A stretch of DNA of 64,000 bases from Gorsachius magnificus (Eukaryota > Chordata > Aves > Pelecaniformes > Ardeidae): assembly GCA_034008185.1 (NCBI GenBank), contig CM067081.1, positions 29,448,806 through 29,512,805 on the forward strand. The letters run 5' to 3'. The translations under genes and the position numbers were made by a program. The notes under the pieces were generated by a model. The model was given only the letters and a program-made list of their open reading frames with translations, had not been told where the DNA came from and ran no database searches. Shown piece after piece: positions 24,121 to 37,547 of the stretch. Positions within the stretch are counted from its first letter, which is position 1, and each line of letters opens with the position of its first letter.

Positions 24121-26404
24121 TACGCATGAGCCATATTTTATCAACCTCAAACATTGTTCCATGAAAATAAGGCAATATATACAGCCTTGCTGCTGCAGAG
24201 TGGTTTGCAGCTCCATGTTCAGTGCAGATGAGTGGGTGCAGAACAGAATTTTGCTGGAATTACTAAGCACCGCTTGTCTCCAAACTTCTTAGAAGATTAT
24301 TATCCTTTGATCACTTTTCGGCTGCATCTCATATTCTGTGAGTCTGTGAGAGATAGCAGTCTGAACTTACTTATATAAATTGCTGGATTTTTGTAATTTA
24401 TACTCCTTTGCCAAGGAAGATTACCCTCTCAGTGAGCAAGCAATGGTCAACTGATTTCAAGAGCAAATCCTGTTGGTACTTAAGACAGAAATGATTAGAC
24501 CCCTTGTTATCAAAGTCCCAAGGTCAAGTCATCAAATATGACTGATTACATTTTCTAATGGTTTTTCTATGCTCATTAAAGTGCATTCAAATATTCAGAA
24601 TCACCTCTGATCATGACATTCAAAACCTGCTCTGATGGCTCCTGACAAGCAGAAATGTATTCTCTAATCTTTAACCACATAAACAATAGATAACTGCTTG
24701 TAATTGGGTTCAAATTGATTTCAGGTGGCTTCAGAGAAAAGCAATTTCTACAGCAGATTAACCTTTTAATTAATGTTTATTAAGGATATTACCAGGTGCA
24801 GGAATCCTCCTAAAGCAGAAAATTACACTTCATTGACATTCATTTATGATAAAATAGCTGATCCATTCCCAGGTCATTATTCATGTATTTATCATCATTT
24901 CTTGCTCTTCATGAAAATGCCACAAACTCTAATTAGCTATTGTAACACTGTATGTTTTAAACACATTGTTCTATATTGAATAGGGGAATGGGCATATGTC
25001 CTTTGACACAGGTTTTTAGAGAAGAAGCTAGCACTCTTTACCCAATGTCACCACAGGCAGGATATTCAGCTATAGCATCAGTCTTCTCTAAAGGCCTGTG
25101 AGATACCTCATTCGTGAAGGTAACACAAATGCATGGAGAACTCTGTCAGAGTTCACACACCATAAAGAACTTCATACACAGAGGAAAGAGAGGCTTCTCT
25201 CTTGAAAGGAATGTAGCCTGGGCTACAGAGAAGTTTATTTTGCTGTGTTTGTGGTACATTAATGCTTCAGTGGTTGAGTGTCTGAATCCAGATCATAAGG
25301 AAAGTGATCTCCCAGGTACCTTTGGAAATTTCCAACTCTAACTGAGGTTTGAGGTGATTTACCTGAGGCTGAGGCCCTGAATACATCTCTAACAAAATTT
25401 AAAAAAAAAAAAAGGCCAGTTATTTTCTGGATACATTTATAATACTAAATTTTAAAAAGGTCAGTTGTTGGTCATACTGTTCAGCTGTTAGCTCTCCCTG
25501 GCTTTGCTTTAGACAGTTTTGGCTAGCTCTCCCCAAGAGACATCTGCCATGGAGAAGGCTGACCCTGGCTAATGTGGATGTAGACCAGCATGTACTGTTT
25601 GGCTTGGGGTCCAGGATCAGTCCCTGATCCTCTTTCATGTAACAGTGTAGATACCGACTCTGTGGCTAGTGCTAATTCACAGATGCCCAAAAGAACTTCC
25701 CACAGCCTCAGGCCATTCTTCAATGAGCAAATTGACAAACCCTGTGTTCTCAGGGGGTTACTTTATTTTGTTTTCTTGTAGTTGTGGAAGGAGGTGCTCC
25801 CAAGATTGAGTATTACTTCTCTACCCATGGCTTCATTTCAGCGTGCTTGTATACACAATATACATACAGTTCAGGCACCAAGTAAAAAATTGTCTTGAAA
25901 AATTCTCATTGTTCCACAGTGTACTTCCCATTCTGTAAAATTATGTCAATTAAAAAGCCTTTTTGGTAACAGTGAAATAAATAAATGGGTATAGAAGTCC
26001 TTTAGATCTCTTTAATGGTAAAACTTGTAATTTTCTGTGGAAAGCTTTGTTCATCTATTGGTAGTGCATGATCTTCTTCCAGCATCCTTTCTTAGCCTCC
26101 CAATTCCAGATGAAAGACATCAAAACACTACTTCAACTGACAAATTAAATTCCCTTAAAAAAACCCTAAAGAAGGTTGATACTCAGTTGGGAAAAACTCC
26201 TGGGCAGACATGGGCAGGGACTTTTGTCCGGAAATGGGAGGAATTTGTCAGTCTGTGGCTAGAGCATCTCTTCCAGAAGGCAAGGGCTCTGCCACCAGGA
26301 GTCAAGCTAACTTTGGAATGTCAGAAGCCACACAAGAAGATGCTTACAGCAATTGACAATCCACACCTCTTTGTGATTGATAACTACCTGAACACTCTCC
26401 CAAT

Positions 26405-26450
26405 ATAATACATATACTTTAACTTAACATAATACATAATACTTTAACTT
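26405..26450. repeat. ~22-bp AT-rich imperfect tandem duplication
   Basis: ATAATACATATACTTTAACTT (26,405-26,425, given here minus nothing but differing by one A from the second unit) is followed after three bases by a near-copy at 26,429-26,450. Confidence 0.8.
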
Positions 26451-26634
26451 TTCTCTGTTATCTCATACAGTGGTACCTCATAAACTTCACTGAAGGTGCA
26501 TTACTGGATGGATATCTAACATACAGGCAGGCTAATCACAAACCAGCACAGTCCATAGAACCTTTGGGAGATCTTCTACAAGTGTCTTAAAAGTTCAGGC
26601 AGAGGAGATCCCATTTAAGAAGTTGTCTGAAATT

Positions 26635-26658
26635 TATATATACTTATATATATATATG
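26635..26658. repeat. TA microsatellite (short)
   Basis: TATATA followed by CT and a longer TA run, about 24 bp in all. Confidence 0.85.
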
Positions 26659-27202
26659 TTCCGACATTTCAGTACTTGGGTTTATCTATTTACTAGAAAG
26701 CTTTTCATACAGAAAAAAACCTGTAAGGGGGTTTAGTAACATTTCTGTACTTTTTTTAAATATGTAGGTTTCTTGATGCTACAAAATTCTATCAACTTCC
26801 TATCTAGTCCTACTTTCAACCAGTTTAAAATTAAATTTCTCCTACCATTTCCATTCAGTTTCTTTGATTCCTTAAAATCTGACAAATTTTTTTAGATATC
26901 CCAGAACTATGGAGTTCATTTTCACCCAGTGAAACACAAAGAAGACTTATTTTTCTCTTTGTTAAACTTATCTGAACTACAAAAAGAGAAAAGTGAACTC
27001 TTCTGCAAGACTTACACAAGAGCACTTAAACAACACAAAGGAAAAGACGTCTATGAAGCTGTATTACTAGGCTCTGCTTAACAATATGCCTCTTCCTGAT
27101 TAATATCATTCAACCGTAATGCATGAATAAATTGTAATTTAGATGATTGCACGTATGCACCATCATATCAAAACCAAAATGAGACACTTAGACAATCATA
27201 GC

Positions 27203-27208
<6 letters not shown>

Positions 27209-27234
<26 letters not shown>

Positions 27235-27235
27235 T
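27209..27235. repeat. Poly-T tract of about 27 nt
   Basis: This is the longest homopolymer in the window. A tail of this length can mark the 3' end of a minus-strand retrocopy. The minus-strand frame at 27,507-27,809 (100 codons) upstream of it is not recognisable as any protein, so no retrogene is called. Confidence 0.9.
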
Positions 27236-30200
27236 GACTCCACATCTTTCTTTCCCCTCTCTAACAAGGGGATTTGTATTATTCTAAGATTGTCTGTAAA
27301 GGCAGGGCTGGTTACAGGGCAGAACACGGACAAAATGGGGGGAAAGGGTTACATAGGCACAGATGCAACCAGTTTTGTGGACAACCAAAGTCATGTTACA
27401 TTTCTCATGAAAGAGAAAGGAAAAGTAAGCTGCTGTTGTTAAGTCACCACCCTGGGACACACAAGAGCTGGATTTAATTCCCTCTGTGCAAGAAAAGTCT
27501 GAGTCATCAGACATGTGCTTTCTGCAGCAGTTTGTGAGATACCAGCATGAGGGAGAACTGAAATAACACATCTAGGCTTTGAGGATCTGTAAACTCGGTT
27601 GCATACCTTTGCACAGTGTCCTGAAAACAAGCTTGTGGCTCAGTTGTCCATCCTTGACTGCTCTTGTCCCAAAGAATCGGAAGCTGTTTGGAGACCAGAG
27701 CCTCATAGTGCTGCAGATACCAGCACAGGGCTTGGTGCAGGGCTGAGCCATGAAGAGGCACCAGAGATAAAAGTTCATGGACCCTATAGTCATTGAGCCA
27801 ATTTGTCAAAGTGAGGATTTATTTAAGAAAAACAGGACTGCCCATCTGATCAAGCCCAGCTCCTGAGTATCTGAGGCACCACCTCTGATAACCTTTTCCT
27901 CAAGCAACCAATCATTTGAGGTGGGCTGCCCACCTTGAGTTTACCCTTGCTTCTGACACTAACTGTTAGGCAGGACTATGCCTTGTCTTTCTTTTGCCAT
28001 ATGTCCCTGTGTTGTTAGCCAATCTTTCTGTTTCTCATAGGTGCATGTGGCCATCTATTGATTTTCCCACACTTCTTGCCACTATGAGGGAAAAAAAAAT
28101 AATGCTTATATATTTAAATGAATGTCTCTTCATCAAGGGAGAAGTGACATAAAACAAGAGTGAAGACTAGTTACTTAACAGAAACTTCCAATGTCATTAT
28201 GTTTGCCAAGCATAGGATCTGTAGTTCTCAGAAAACTATATTGATTGTAAGAAAAGGTAATCAGAAGCCTAAATTGATGACCTTTATACATTTATTTTTT
28301 AACAGCAATTAACTGGTTGGTCATCAAGCTCTTGGAGAGGCAGCAGGGAACATGAAGATTATTGGTAGGTTACAATGTAGAAGGTAGCATGGGGATGGTC
28401 CTTGGCTTAGCCATATTCAAAATATTTCAGCTGAAGAAGTTGTTGACACAGGACATCAGCTTGGGAAAAATTGCTTTAATTTAGTTAAATGTCATTGACG
28501 TTTTTGTGATTGTTAAAGCAAATACACCCGTTGTGTGTATATTATATCTTGTGGTCTGCCAGCCACCCTGCTTTAGACATAGTATCATTACAGGAGGACC
28601 ACAAAAATGCTTTAGATTCTTTGGAAAACTGAAGGGGTGGGGGGGGAACCTCAAAAAATCCAAGAAGGAGGGGAGGAAAAAAGAGAGAGAATAGAAGGTT
28701 TGTTATCCATCCTGTTCTTGGAAACCGAACCAACAGGGATAAGACAACAAGGGCGCATATTTATAAAGCACAATAAAAGGCCTCTGTGCAGTCATGTCTG
28801 CACAGAGCAGATGAGCAGCGGAGTTCTGGGAAGAATTACATAAGGCGTCTTGTGTACACGTGCCTGCGAACACAGAAACACGCATTTGCACACATAACCC
28901 ACAGTGTGTGCCCAGATGATGTCCCTCTTCACGTACAAAACCTCTCAGTCTCAGTCAAGAAACTCCACAAACACTTCAGATGCAACACATGAGAAGTCCT
29001 GTTTCCTGTAGTGCCAAACCACCCGAGTCATAAGCAGCCTAAGAGCAGGACTGGGAGTAACTTTTCTCAGAAACAAGGCTATTTAGCCTGGCTTCAGCTC
29101 CACAAATCCAAGAGCAATTATACACAGACATTTAAGTGGATGTTGTAGATTTGACAGGCTGGAGGAAAGGCAGCTTACATGCACAGCTATTCAAGAGTAG
29201 TGTAAATTAGAGAATCTGCTCGCAAGATGCTTTCAGATGGATTTGTTGTGTGTGTCCATAGCAGCTTGCCATGTGTCCCATCTGCAGTTCACACCGCTTC
29301 CAAAATCCCAGTGCAAGTTTGTGTCCAAGTAATAACAAGACTGCATCTTCTTTGAGAGTTAAATGTCAGCAGTTAGAACTATCTGGACACCCCAAATCTC
29401 TTACACTCTCTTCCCCTCTCATATCCCTGCCATTCGGTCTCTAATTATTCTGTTGCGCTGACTACCTAGCACAATATTTCCTTCATCTGAGACCTTATAC
29501 TTAAACCTTTTCTCTACATAATGAACGCTGTCTGGATGTATACCATTGCAAAGGTGCCCTGCTACACATCCGTTTTCATCCTCCTCCTTTGTATGAGCTT
29601 CCACATCTTGCCAGATGTAATGGTCTGTCCTAAACCAGTTCTTGATTCTCCTGACAGCTTTTACAAAGTTAACCTCTTCTTTCCCCTGAGTTTTTAGAAG
29701 TAGGTGATCAGCGGTGTGTGATGAGATGGTGCTAAAGAATCTTGCTTTTTCCCTGTCTCTGGGACCCATACATTTTCTACTCTGCCCTCTTGTCTTTAGA
29801 TGTCTTTAACAGTGGACTTCCTCTGCCCTGTTGGATTCAGCTCCATCTCTTCTCTCTGCTACCATCTCCCTGGGAACAAAAGTCAGTGTCCATCCACACT
29901 AAACTCCCTCCACTGCATGACAACCCTTCCAGGTTGTAGAAGGAAAAGAGGACGTGAGCTGCTTCTTGGTTAATCTCTCTTGGCACTCCAGAGACCACTG
30001 ACATCTGCTCTGTCTAATGAGGTAGATATGAGTATCAGTTCCCTTCAACTAGCAGCATTCCCCAGCATGATTCCCCCTTCCTCCAGGAGTTAATTAATTT
30101 GTACACTCATTATCTAGGCTCAGAGTTAGAGCACTACTTATGTTGCCAGTTGGCTACCATCTCTTAGCTGTATAATGCCACTGTAGATAGTCTTGCAGGC

Positions 30201-33200
30201 TCTATAAATGCTTCTGTGTTGTAGCCCTTGGCACCTTTCACAGCCCAGAAATGTACCTTTGGTCCAGAAGTGCGAAGGTGTTTTTAAAGGGCCTCCTCTG
30301 AATACCTAGGGCTGATTATAAGAGGCCAGTATCAGATCCTTGGAAAATGAGCGTGAACTTTTAAAGCACCACCAGACCATGTTTGGAGACTTGAGCTCCT
30401 GGAGGTAAATGGGCCCTTGTGTCTTACCTGGAGAGTTTTTCATAAGAACTGAAAATTCTCACCTCGGAGTGTCTCAGCTCCCGAAGCATAACCTAGACTG
30501 TCAAAGCACCTCAGAAACATTTGCAGAGGAAATCAGTAACCTAACAAGGTAGAAATCACCTGGCCAGTTGTTGATATTTAAAACAAAATAGGTTTTCTTC
30601 ATTGTCAGTAGAGGACAATATGCACTTACAGGGTGCAAAATATGTGGTATTCATTAGTATGAGACAAATGTTGTTTTACAACAACCTATTTCCATCAGTG
30701 AGCCACAGGACGAATGGCAAAATGACCAACTCAGATGCAAAATATACTCTAGGCTTCCTGTAAGTCAGGGCAAAGTAAAATCACCTCAGTGACAGGCTGG
30801 TCCTCTGGATATCTATGCTGACATTTCAGAGTGCTCAGGTTGCTTTTCCTTGTGTGCATGGCATGATGGGCTGACACATGGGAAAGGATTTGGCTGGGAA
30901 AGGACCACAACCCAAGGCTGATGCTGGAGAATGTGCCAGCCAAGCTGGGTGCCTCTGAGCTCAGAGACCAAGAACCTCTTTACTGATCTGTGATCCCATA
31001 TAACTAACCTACACCTTTCTCTAACTCTCAAAGTTCCTCTTTTCTTCATCCCTATGTCCTTCCTCTCTCTACACCTCCATTTCTGGATGCCCTCTTCTCT
31101 GATAGGTAGCTCACCTGAGAAGGTGGTGTCTGCAAGACATTGCAGGAAGGAGAAGGTAAAGAAGGTGCTGGCATGGCACAGGAGAGTGCTGGGCTGTAGA
31201 GTATGACACTTGCAGTAAAGGAGTTGCAAGGCCTTCCACATACTTAGTTATTATACAGGCCATAAGGAATTGCCCTGGCTACTTTCCCAGGCTCTTGCTG
31301 TGGGTGGTCTTGCCCCACGGGGTGGGTGGCAGATCAAGGCATCCCCCAGCCAGCTGTGCTGGGTGCATGGGGTCACAGGGCAGGAGGAAAAGCCCAGTGC
31401 AGCACTGTGTAAGAGTGCATCCTTCTTGCCTGGGTGCTGGAGCAGGAGCCACTGGGGTTAACATCCCCTCCACAGAGGGCAATTCACACAGATTCTGGTT
31501 AATGCCAGATTTTGACTTTGTATATGAAGCCAAAAAAATCAGACTCCGTGTGCTGCAGACTGTTCCAGGCACTTTCTATCTTCCAGACTTACCTTCTCTG
31601 AAGGATATTCTAAGATAAGAAAATAGATGAAGTATCACCAGCCAGACCATTTCTGCACAAGGAGTGCACTGTGTTGTCCTGACACCCAGATGCTCAGGTC
31701 CTGTACACTTACGGTCTGTTAACTGTGGCCAACACAAATCCCATGTGCTGTTTGGACTTTGTTTTTTTACACACAGGCTGAGGAGAGGATTTCAATCACT
31801 TGCCTGGGGCTTGACTTTAAGGAGCAGCTGCAGGAAAAATGAAGCGACTGTACCATAAAAAACCCACAGTGTTTCCATATTACGTACCCATGAGCTGCAG
31901 AGGCGCAATATACCCCACTCAGCCTCCTGTGGTTGCGGGTGGCTTACCCAGGCAGCAAAGGGTGGAAGTGAGGATCCATGCCAGGCTCCCTAAAGGAGCT
32001 GGGGAGAGCAAGGACCAGCTCGGAATGCATGATAGGACTTTAGAAAATGCCCCAGCAAAGGTACTGGGAGTTCAGGCCTGGACATAAATGTCAGCGGTGC
32101 TAGCATTCCGTATGTCCATTCTTAACAGGAATTTGCTAATTAAGGCTGAGTAACCTAAGGAAAAGGCTATTTGCAGACACAGTCCAAGAATGACCAGCCT
32201 CAGAAAGCAGCTGCAAGCAGTTTTGCAATATGATTTTATCTGGGTAGAATGAGTTCATAATTGGAAACTGCCCCAATCTTTCAGTCAGCTGAATCCTTAC
32301 TTTTCTTGACCAGATCTCTGTCACGTAAGACATTCCTTCAGCTAAGGGGTACAAAACCCCCTGCAGGTCTCTTCACTGGGTGGAGGGACAGAAGTGTGAG
32401 AAGGGTGAAAGACACAACGTTTTCATCCAAGTGTCAGCCATCCATCCATTTGAAAAACCAAAGCTGTTACTCTCTGGCCTGGCCAGCACCTCAGAGTCAG
32501 GCTGTAGATGTTGATCCATAAACCTCAGTAGCCTATCCTAGGCCAACAGCATAAAACCAAACCACAGGGTATGGGTACAGCACTTGAGAATGCTAACCCA
32601 GAGGAAACAACTCATTGAAAAATCAAACATAGCAATGGACCTTTAGCAATAGCAGCTTTTGCCTTGATCACTCCTCATCATACAGGCATTTCAGCCAATT
32701 GATTTTTCTGCTCTATGTTCTGCACCCCAACATGTTGAGATGAGCTGGGAGCATTTGGCCAGGCAGGAGTGATTAACCAGGTGACTTCAGCTGCAAGGGC
32801 TGACATCTGACAGTAGCAAAACAGATGTGGAAGAAAGAGCCCAGTGTTCTCAATCTAAAATACTGGCTCTGTTCTTCCTGGGGCTAGCAGTTAAAAAAAA
32901 TCAGAAGCAAAAGTACGCGTGTTAAAGCTAATTTCACGGCTCAGAAGGGTCAGATAGCAGGACTTCAATTCTAGGCAAAGGTCTCCCCCTGAAGATTTCT
33001 GGTAGGCAGAGGCTTGTCATTCCATTTCCAGCTCCGCTGCCTTCCCTTCTCCATCAATTTCCCTGGCACCCTAAGTGTCTGAGGACTGTGCTCATGTCTG
33101 AGAGCACTGAAGGGCTACAAGGCTGACGGTGAACCAAGCAGCTGCAAACATGCAAATTCCTTCCTTTGAGGAACAGAAGAAAGAGATCGGGCTAAAATTT

Positions 33201-36200
33201 TTACTTCTTGAAGGCAAGAAGTCCTATCTTTCCTAATCCAGCTTCTCAGCTCGGACACTTGCAATAAATGCCACAGATTTTTTTATTTTCTATCACTCTG
33301 GTGATTAGGACTTGACAACTGGAACCATTTCTCTATAATAAATCATTTATGAACAGGTCAGAATAACAGGCCAGAAGAGAGTGCTTTTTGTCTCTGAGTG
33401 ATTAAGTTTTAGATAACATTGGATCCAAGATGAAAATGGATGTGCCAACTTCACGGATTTCATATAGGCAGTCAAGTTACTGCATAGAATATTTAGATGT
33501 GCTCTCAAATTACAACTGAAATCAGGTCTTAGTGTCACATACATGTTTTGGGACTAGCTGAATATCCGCATTTACAATAAGCAAGGGAATTAGCCTCCAG
33601 GTTAAAGGAATTACTATTCCGTATTCATTCTCATGCTATAAATCTTACCCAACCCATGATTTCAAGTGTCATAAAGAGCAGATGAACATGAAAAGCCAGA
33701 TATTAAATTTGCTCAGATCCAATAGGTTTTAATGAACTTCTAGCAGTCTTCTCTTAGTTAAACCAAAGGATATCTACTTTTTACTTACTTTTTTCTTTGA
33801 AATCTCTACCACGTTTGACTCTTGCTCCCGTTCAATCTGCTTGGGCATTCATACCTCTGCCACCTTGTACTGGTTGTTTCGCACTTGACTACAGCTGGGA
33901 CAAAAAATCTCAAGTTTTCCCCAATAGCAAAGATGTTAAAAACCAACAGTGTGGATGAGCTCTAGTTCTGATGCTGGTTCAAGTCACCAGGCCAGTCATT
34001 TAATCCCTTAAAATGGGAACAAGAAAACTTCTGTTCCTCACATATTTATTGACTCAAAGAGCACTAAATATTATTACATCACATGTATTTCTAAAACGTC
34101 TTCTAACCTGTGGTCAAGTGTGGCATGTTTTGTATTAGACAGAGAAATCGATAAAATGCGTGGTGTATTTTATATGGAAGGTGAAGGTAAATTACATTAT
34201 TTTTATTTAAAGATGACACTGTTTCCTTCGCTCTCCCTCTTTTTCCTTCTGTTTCCCTCTTTCTCCTTCAAAAATGCAGCCCTTTTTACTTTTGCATGCC
34301 ACAGCCTCAATGTAAATGGAGAATATATAACACATCAACATTTTGTGAGACTAATGACTAGAACATAGAACCAGGAATCTTGGCCAGTATCTAACTGAAC
34401 AAGAGCTTTTAGCATTATGTAGTGCCTAAGGGATCTACTTTTACCTTTGGGTGTATAAGCTGGGGAAGGTTATGCAGAAGTAGAGAAGCAATATTAGGAG
34501 TTTTTTTCTAGTGCTAGAGAGACAATTACAAATTCTATTCAGTTTTGGTACACATATTTCAAAAAGGATGATGAAACTAGAGAAAGGAACACTCAACACC
34601 TACTGTTCTGGATAACAGTGATGGTGAGAGTCATCTCACCTAATTTCAGCCACCAAAAAGCTAGGTACCTAGTCCGAAATAGAAGTGCAATCTGTGGGGA
34701 CAGATAGGTGTCTCCAGAGAATGATTCATCTCATTCTAAGAGAAGTGGCTAAAACGAGTTGGACGAGTCTTCTGAATGAATCACCTTTCCTCACTGATTA
34801 CAGGAGGACTGTAGAAAGCTACCTTGGACTAGATGCTTCTCATGTTTAGGTAGCAGAAGATACAGCTCATCCCAAGTAACTACACTTTTCTCCCATACAT
34901 TTAGTTTAACCAAAACGAGTCTGCAGTTGATTTGGTTATACATACCACCTTGAGGAGATATGAGGGTTAGGAAGAATATTAATGAAGGGTGCAGTGGGTT
35001 CTCCTTCATGTGAAAACCCCAGACTAAGAGATGTGCTCTAACTCAACAGCAAAATCTGAAGGTGATGCAGGATACATGAGTGAAATCACATGCCCCATAT
35101 TATGGAGGTCAGACCAGAAGACTGAAGCAGTCCATCCTAGCTCTCAGGTCTCTCTCATATCTATGAACAGTGGCATTCTGTTTATAAGAGGATACCCCTC
35201 AGAACAATGGATAGAAGAAAAGCATGAAGTAAACTAGTGAATACTTTGTCAGAGAAAAATCCATACATCTCTAATAAAACTCAATTTTGGGGGGGTTTCC
35301 TGACACAAAGATAAATGTTTGCAGCTTTGTGAAGGTTATTTTAAAATAGCCTTGCTTTACTGCACAGTTCTAGTCATATGTCCTAGGGAAGCTATCTACA
35401 TTACTAATGAGGAAACCTGGGTTTACAGGTGGGTTTAGATTAGCTTTTCTGGTCTGAAAGTTAATACCAATTGGTGCCTTTAAGGATAACCAGCCACTGC
35501 TGAAGCAAGTTAATTATATGAGGGCAGCTAATCATTATTCACAAATAATTTTGGAGTTGTAAATCCACAGATGTCATGTCCCTCAATGAAAGCGTATTTT
35601 TAGCTGTGGAGCACATTGGCCTTTCCTATCTCTGTTTGCTCTAAAATTAACATTAATCAACTTTTGGCTCTATGCATGCAGTATCCTCCCAACCAGGTAA
35701 TTACAGTAAATTTCCAGAATAAAGACCAAAAAAAGACAAGTTTAAAATTCCTTCCTTCCAACCTTCAATGTTTGGTCACTCATTTCTTTTGGCACTGCAT
35801 TTAGTGCTCATTAGTCACATTGAAAGTCAAGGATGTGTGTGCCTCGAAATGTGTCGTTTTCCCTAGCACATCAATCAGTTAGTACAAGCTATTACCTCTC
35901 CCTACACACCTGGCCTCTCATAAAAATGATGAAACAAAAGCTGCATGCAAAATGCTCTATGAGGCTGGAAAATCATCCCAGAACTCTGCCATGGGCTGAC
36001 ATCTTTTGCAGCAGCAGCAGCCTTCCCTGTACATTGGTGAGAAAGGATATATTTAGCTGTTATATTACAGACAAATTATATGGAGAAAAGCAACGATATT
36101 TCAAATTATTACCACTTAGAAACCATCAAAATAGTTACAAACAGGCACAAACAAACCTACACATCTTGTTGCTTTCTCGAAGTTTAGAGAAAGAGCTGGA

Positions 36201-36341
36201 ACCTCAGTGGTAGAAGGCTAAGTTTAGTTGAAAGATGCCATATCTTGTGGCTGTGGGAATCTCTGTGGAGCCACAAACTGTGGCTGGTAAGTATGAGATA
36301 AATTATAAATGTTTGTTTTAGCAAGACAGACAAACAGCTCT

Positions 36342-36359
36342 ACACACACACACACACAT
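36342..36359. repeat. CA dinucleotide microsatellite
   Basis: Nine uninterrupted CA units. Confidence 0.9.
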
Positions 36360-37519
36360 GCAAAACCACCAAAACAAACCAGAAACAAAAACCCAACAAA
36401 AAAGAAACTGGCCACATCTTCATGAAAAATCTTGCTTCCCCTCCCAGCCAACCACTGCGGGTGAAGGATGCTCTTCACCCATTGCTCATGATACTCACTG
36501 CAATTTGTGTTTTTTCCCCATTTTTAGTTAGTGAATACAGTGCAAATTGATGTTAAGCAAGTTTCCAACTCTGGATCCTCTGCAGCCCATTTTTGTAGAT
36601 GGAGTTCATGTGTGGAACGATGTTGCTCTTGCTGACTTTTATAGGAAGAGCATTTCCTACTCCAGGTGGGAGCTTTTGACAGTTGACAGGTGACAGTTTT
36701 TGTAGGATCAGTCCAAAAGTGGGCAGGAGGACAGCTTGCACACCGAAGCCTGCTATTCTTCCAGTATTTCTAACATGGACATAACATGTCTGCCTAACCT
36801 CCCTGACTGTTGCACTTTTCTGTGTATTTCTTGGACCATGTAAGCTATTCAGTAAGCTTTTCCTCCTATTTGACATATATCTAATGGCACAAGGCAAGAA
36901 CTTGAGCAGCATAGGCTGGTTTTGATCATAACTTCCCTGCCTCTGCCATTGAGCGTTGCAGGCAAGTGGCAAGTCAGCCCCAACAAAGTGCAAATTCACC
37001 TCCAGGTCTCTGTCTTTAAACAGCCGACCATCCCTGATGGACTTTGTTACTCAGACCTTCTGCTGCTTTTTTCCCTTACATGGATTTGTGAAAACTCTGG
37101 ATGTCACAAGGTAATTTTTTGTCATCACAAATCAGCATATCAGAAGACGAAGTTCATAGCCTCACCCACTCAGTGGGATGCGTGACTCAGGTAGTGATAA
37201 CTGGTGAATCATCTAAAAGTCACCTGGAGTGTGTCTTGCATGAGCACTCAGAGGGGAAACCTTTTGATAATTGATAGGTGGTTCTTCACTTTCTGTGTCA
37301 ATACTGAAAGTCAGCTAATGACACTACGTGGCGTAGAAGGCAGGGGGAGGTTGGCTGCTCAGTTTTCAGGTTTGTTACTCAACTGAGATGACAGTCATTA
37401 CTGATCCAGAACTTGTCACATTATTAGTTCTCTGAAGAATAACATTTTTGACATGACCTTTTAGCTCAGATTTATTAATGATGTTTGCCTCCCCAGTGCT
37501 TGAAAATTCACCTGGCAGG

Positions 37520-37547
37520 GGACAATGTAGATTGGACAATGTAGATC
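37520..37547. repeat. 14-bp tandem duplication
   Basis: GGACAATGTAGATT is followed directly by GGACAATGTAGATC: two units with one difference. Confidence 0.9.

Larger units (their letters stand above)
16421..27208. other. Long gene-free region with candidate regulatory AT-rich patches
   Basis: I see no exon, transposon or RNA gene in these ~10.8 kb. AT-rich, low-divergence-looking patches with TAAT cores occur at 16,430-16,465 and 20,637-20,726. Two octamer sites lie at 24,102-24,120, and AT-rich patches at 22,440-22,640 and 24,640-24,960. Frames up to 191 codons (20,919-21,494 plus) and 152 codons (23,834-24,292 plus) lack any known domain. Confidence 0.4.
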
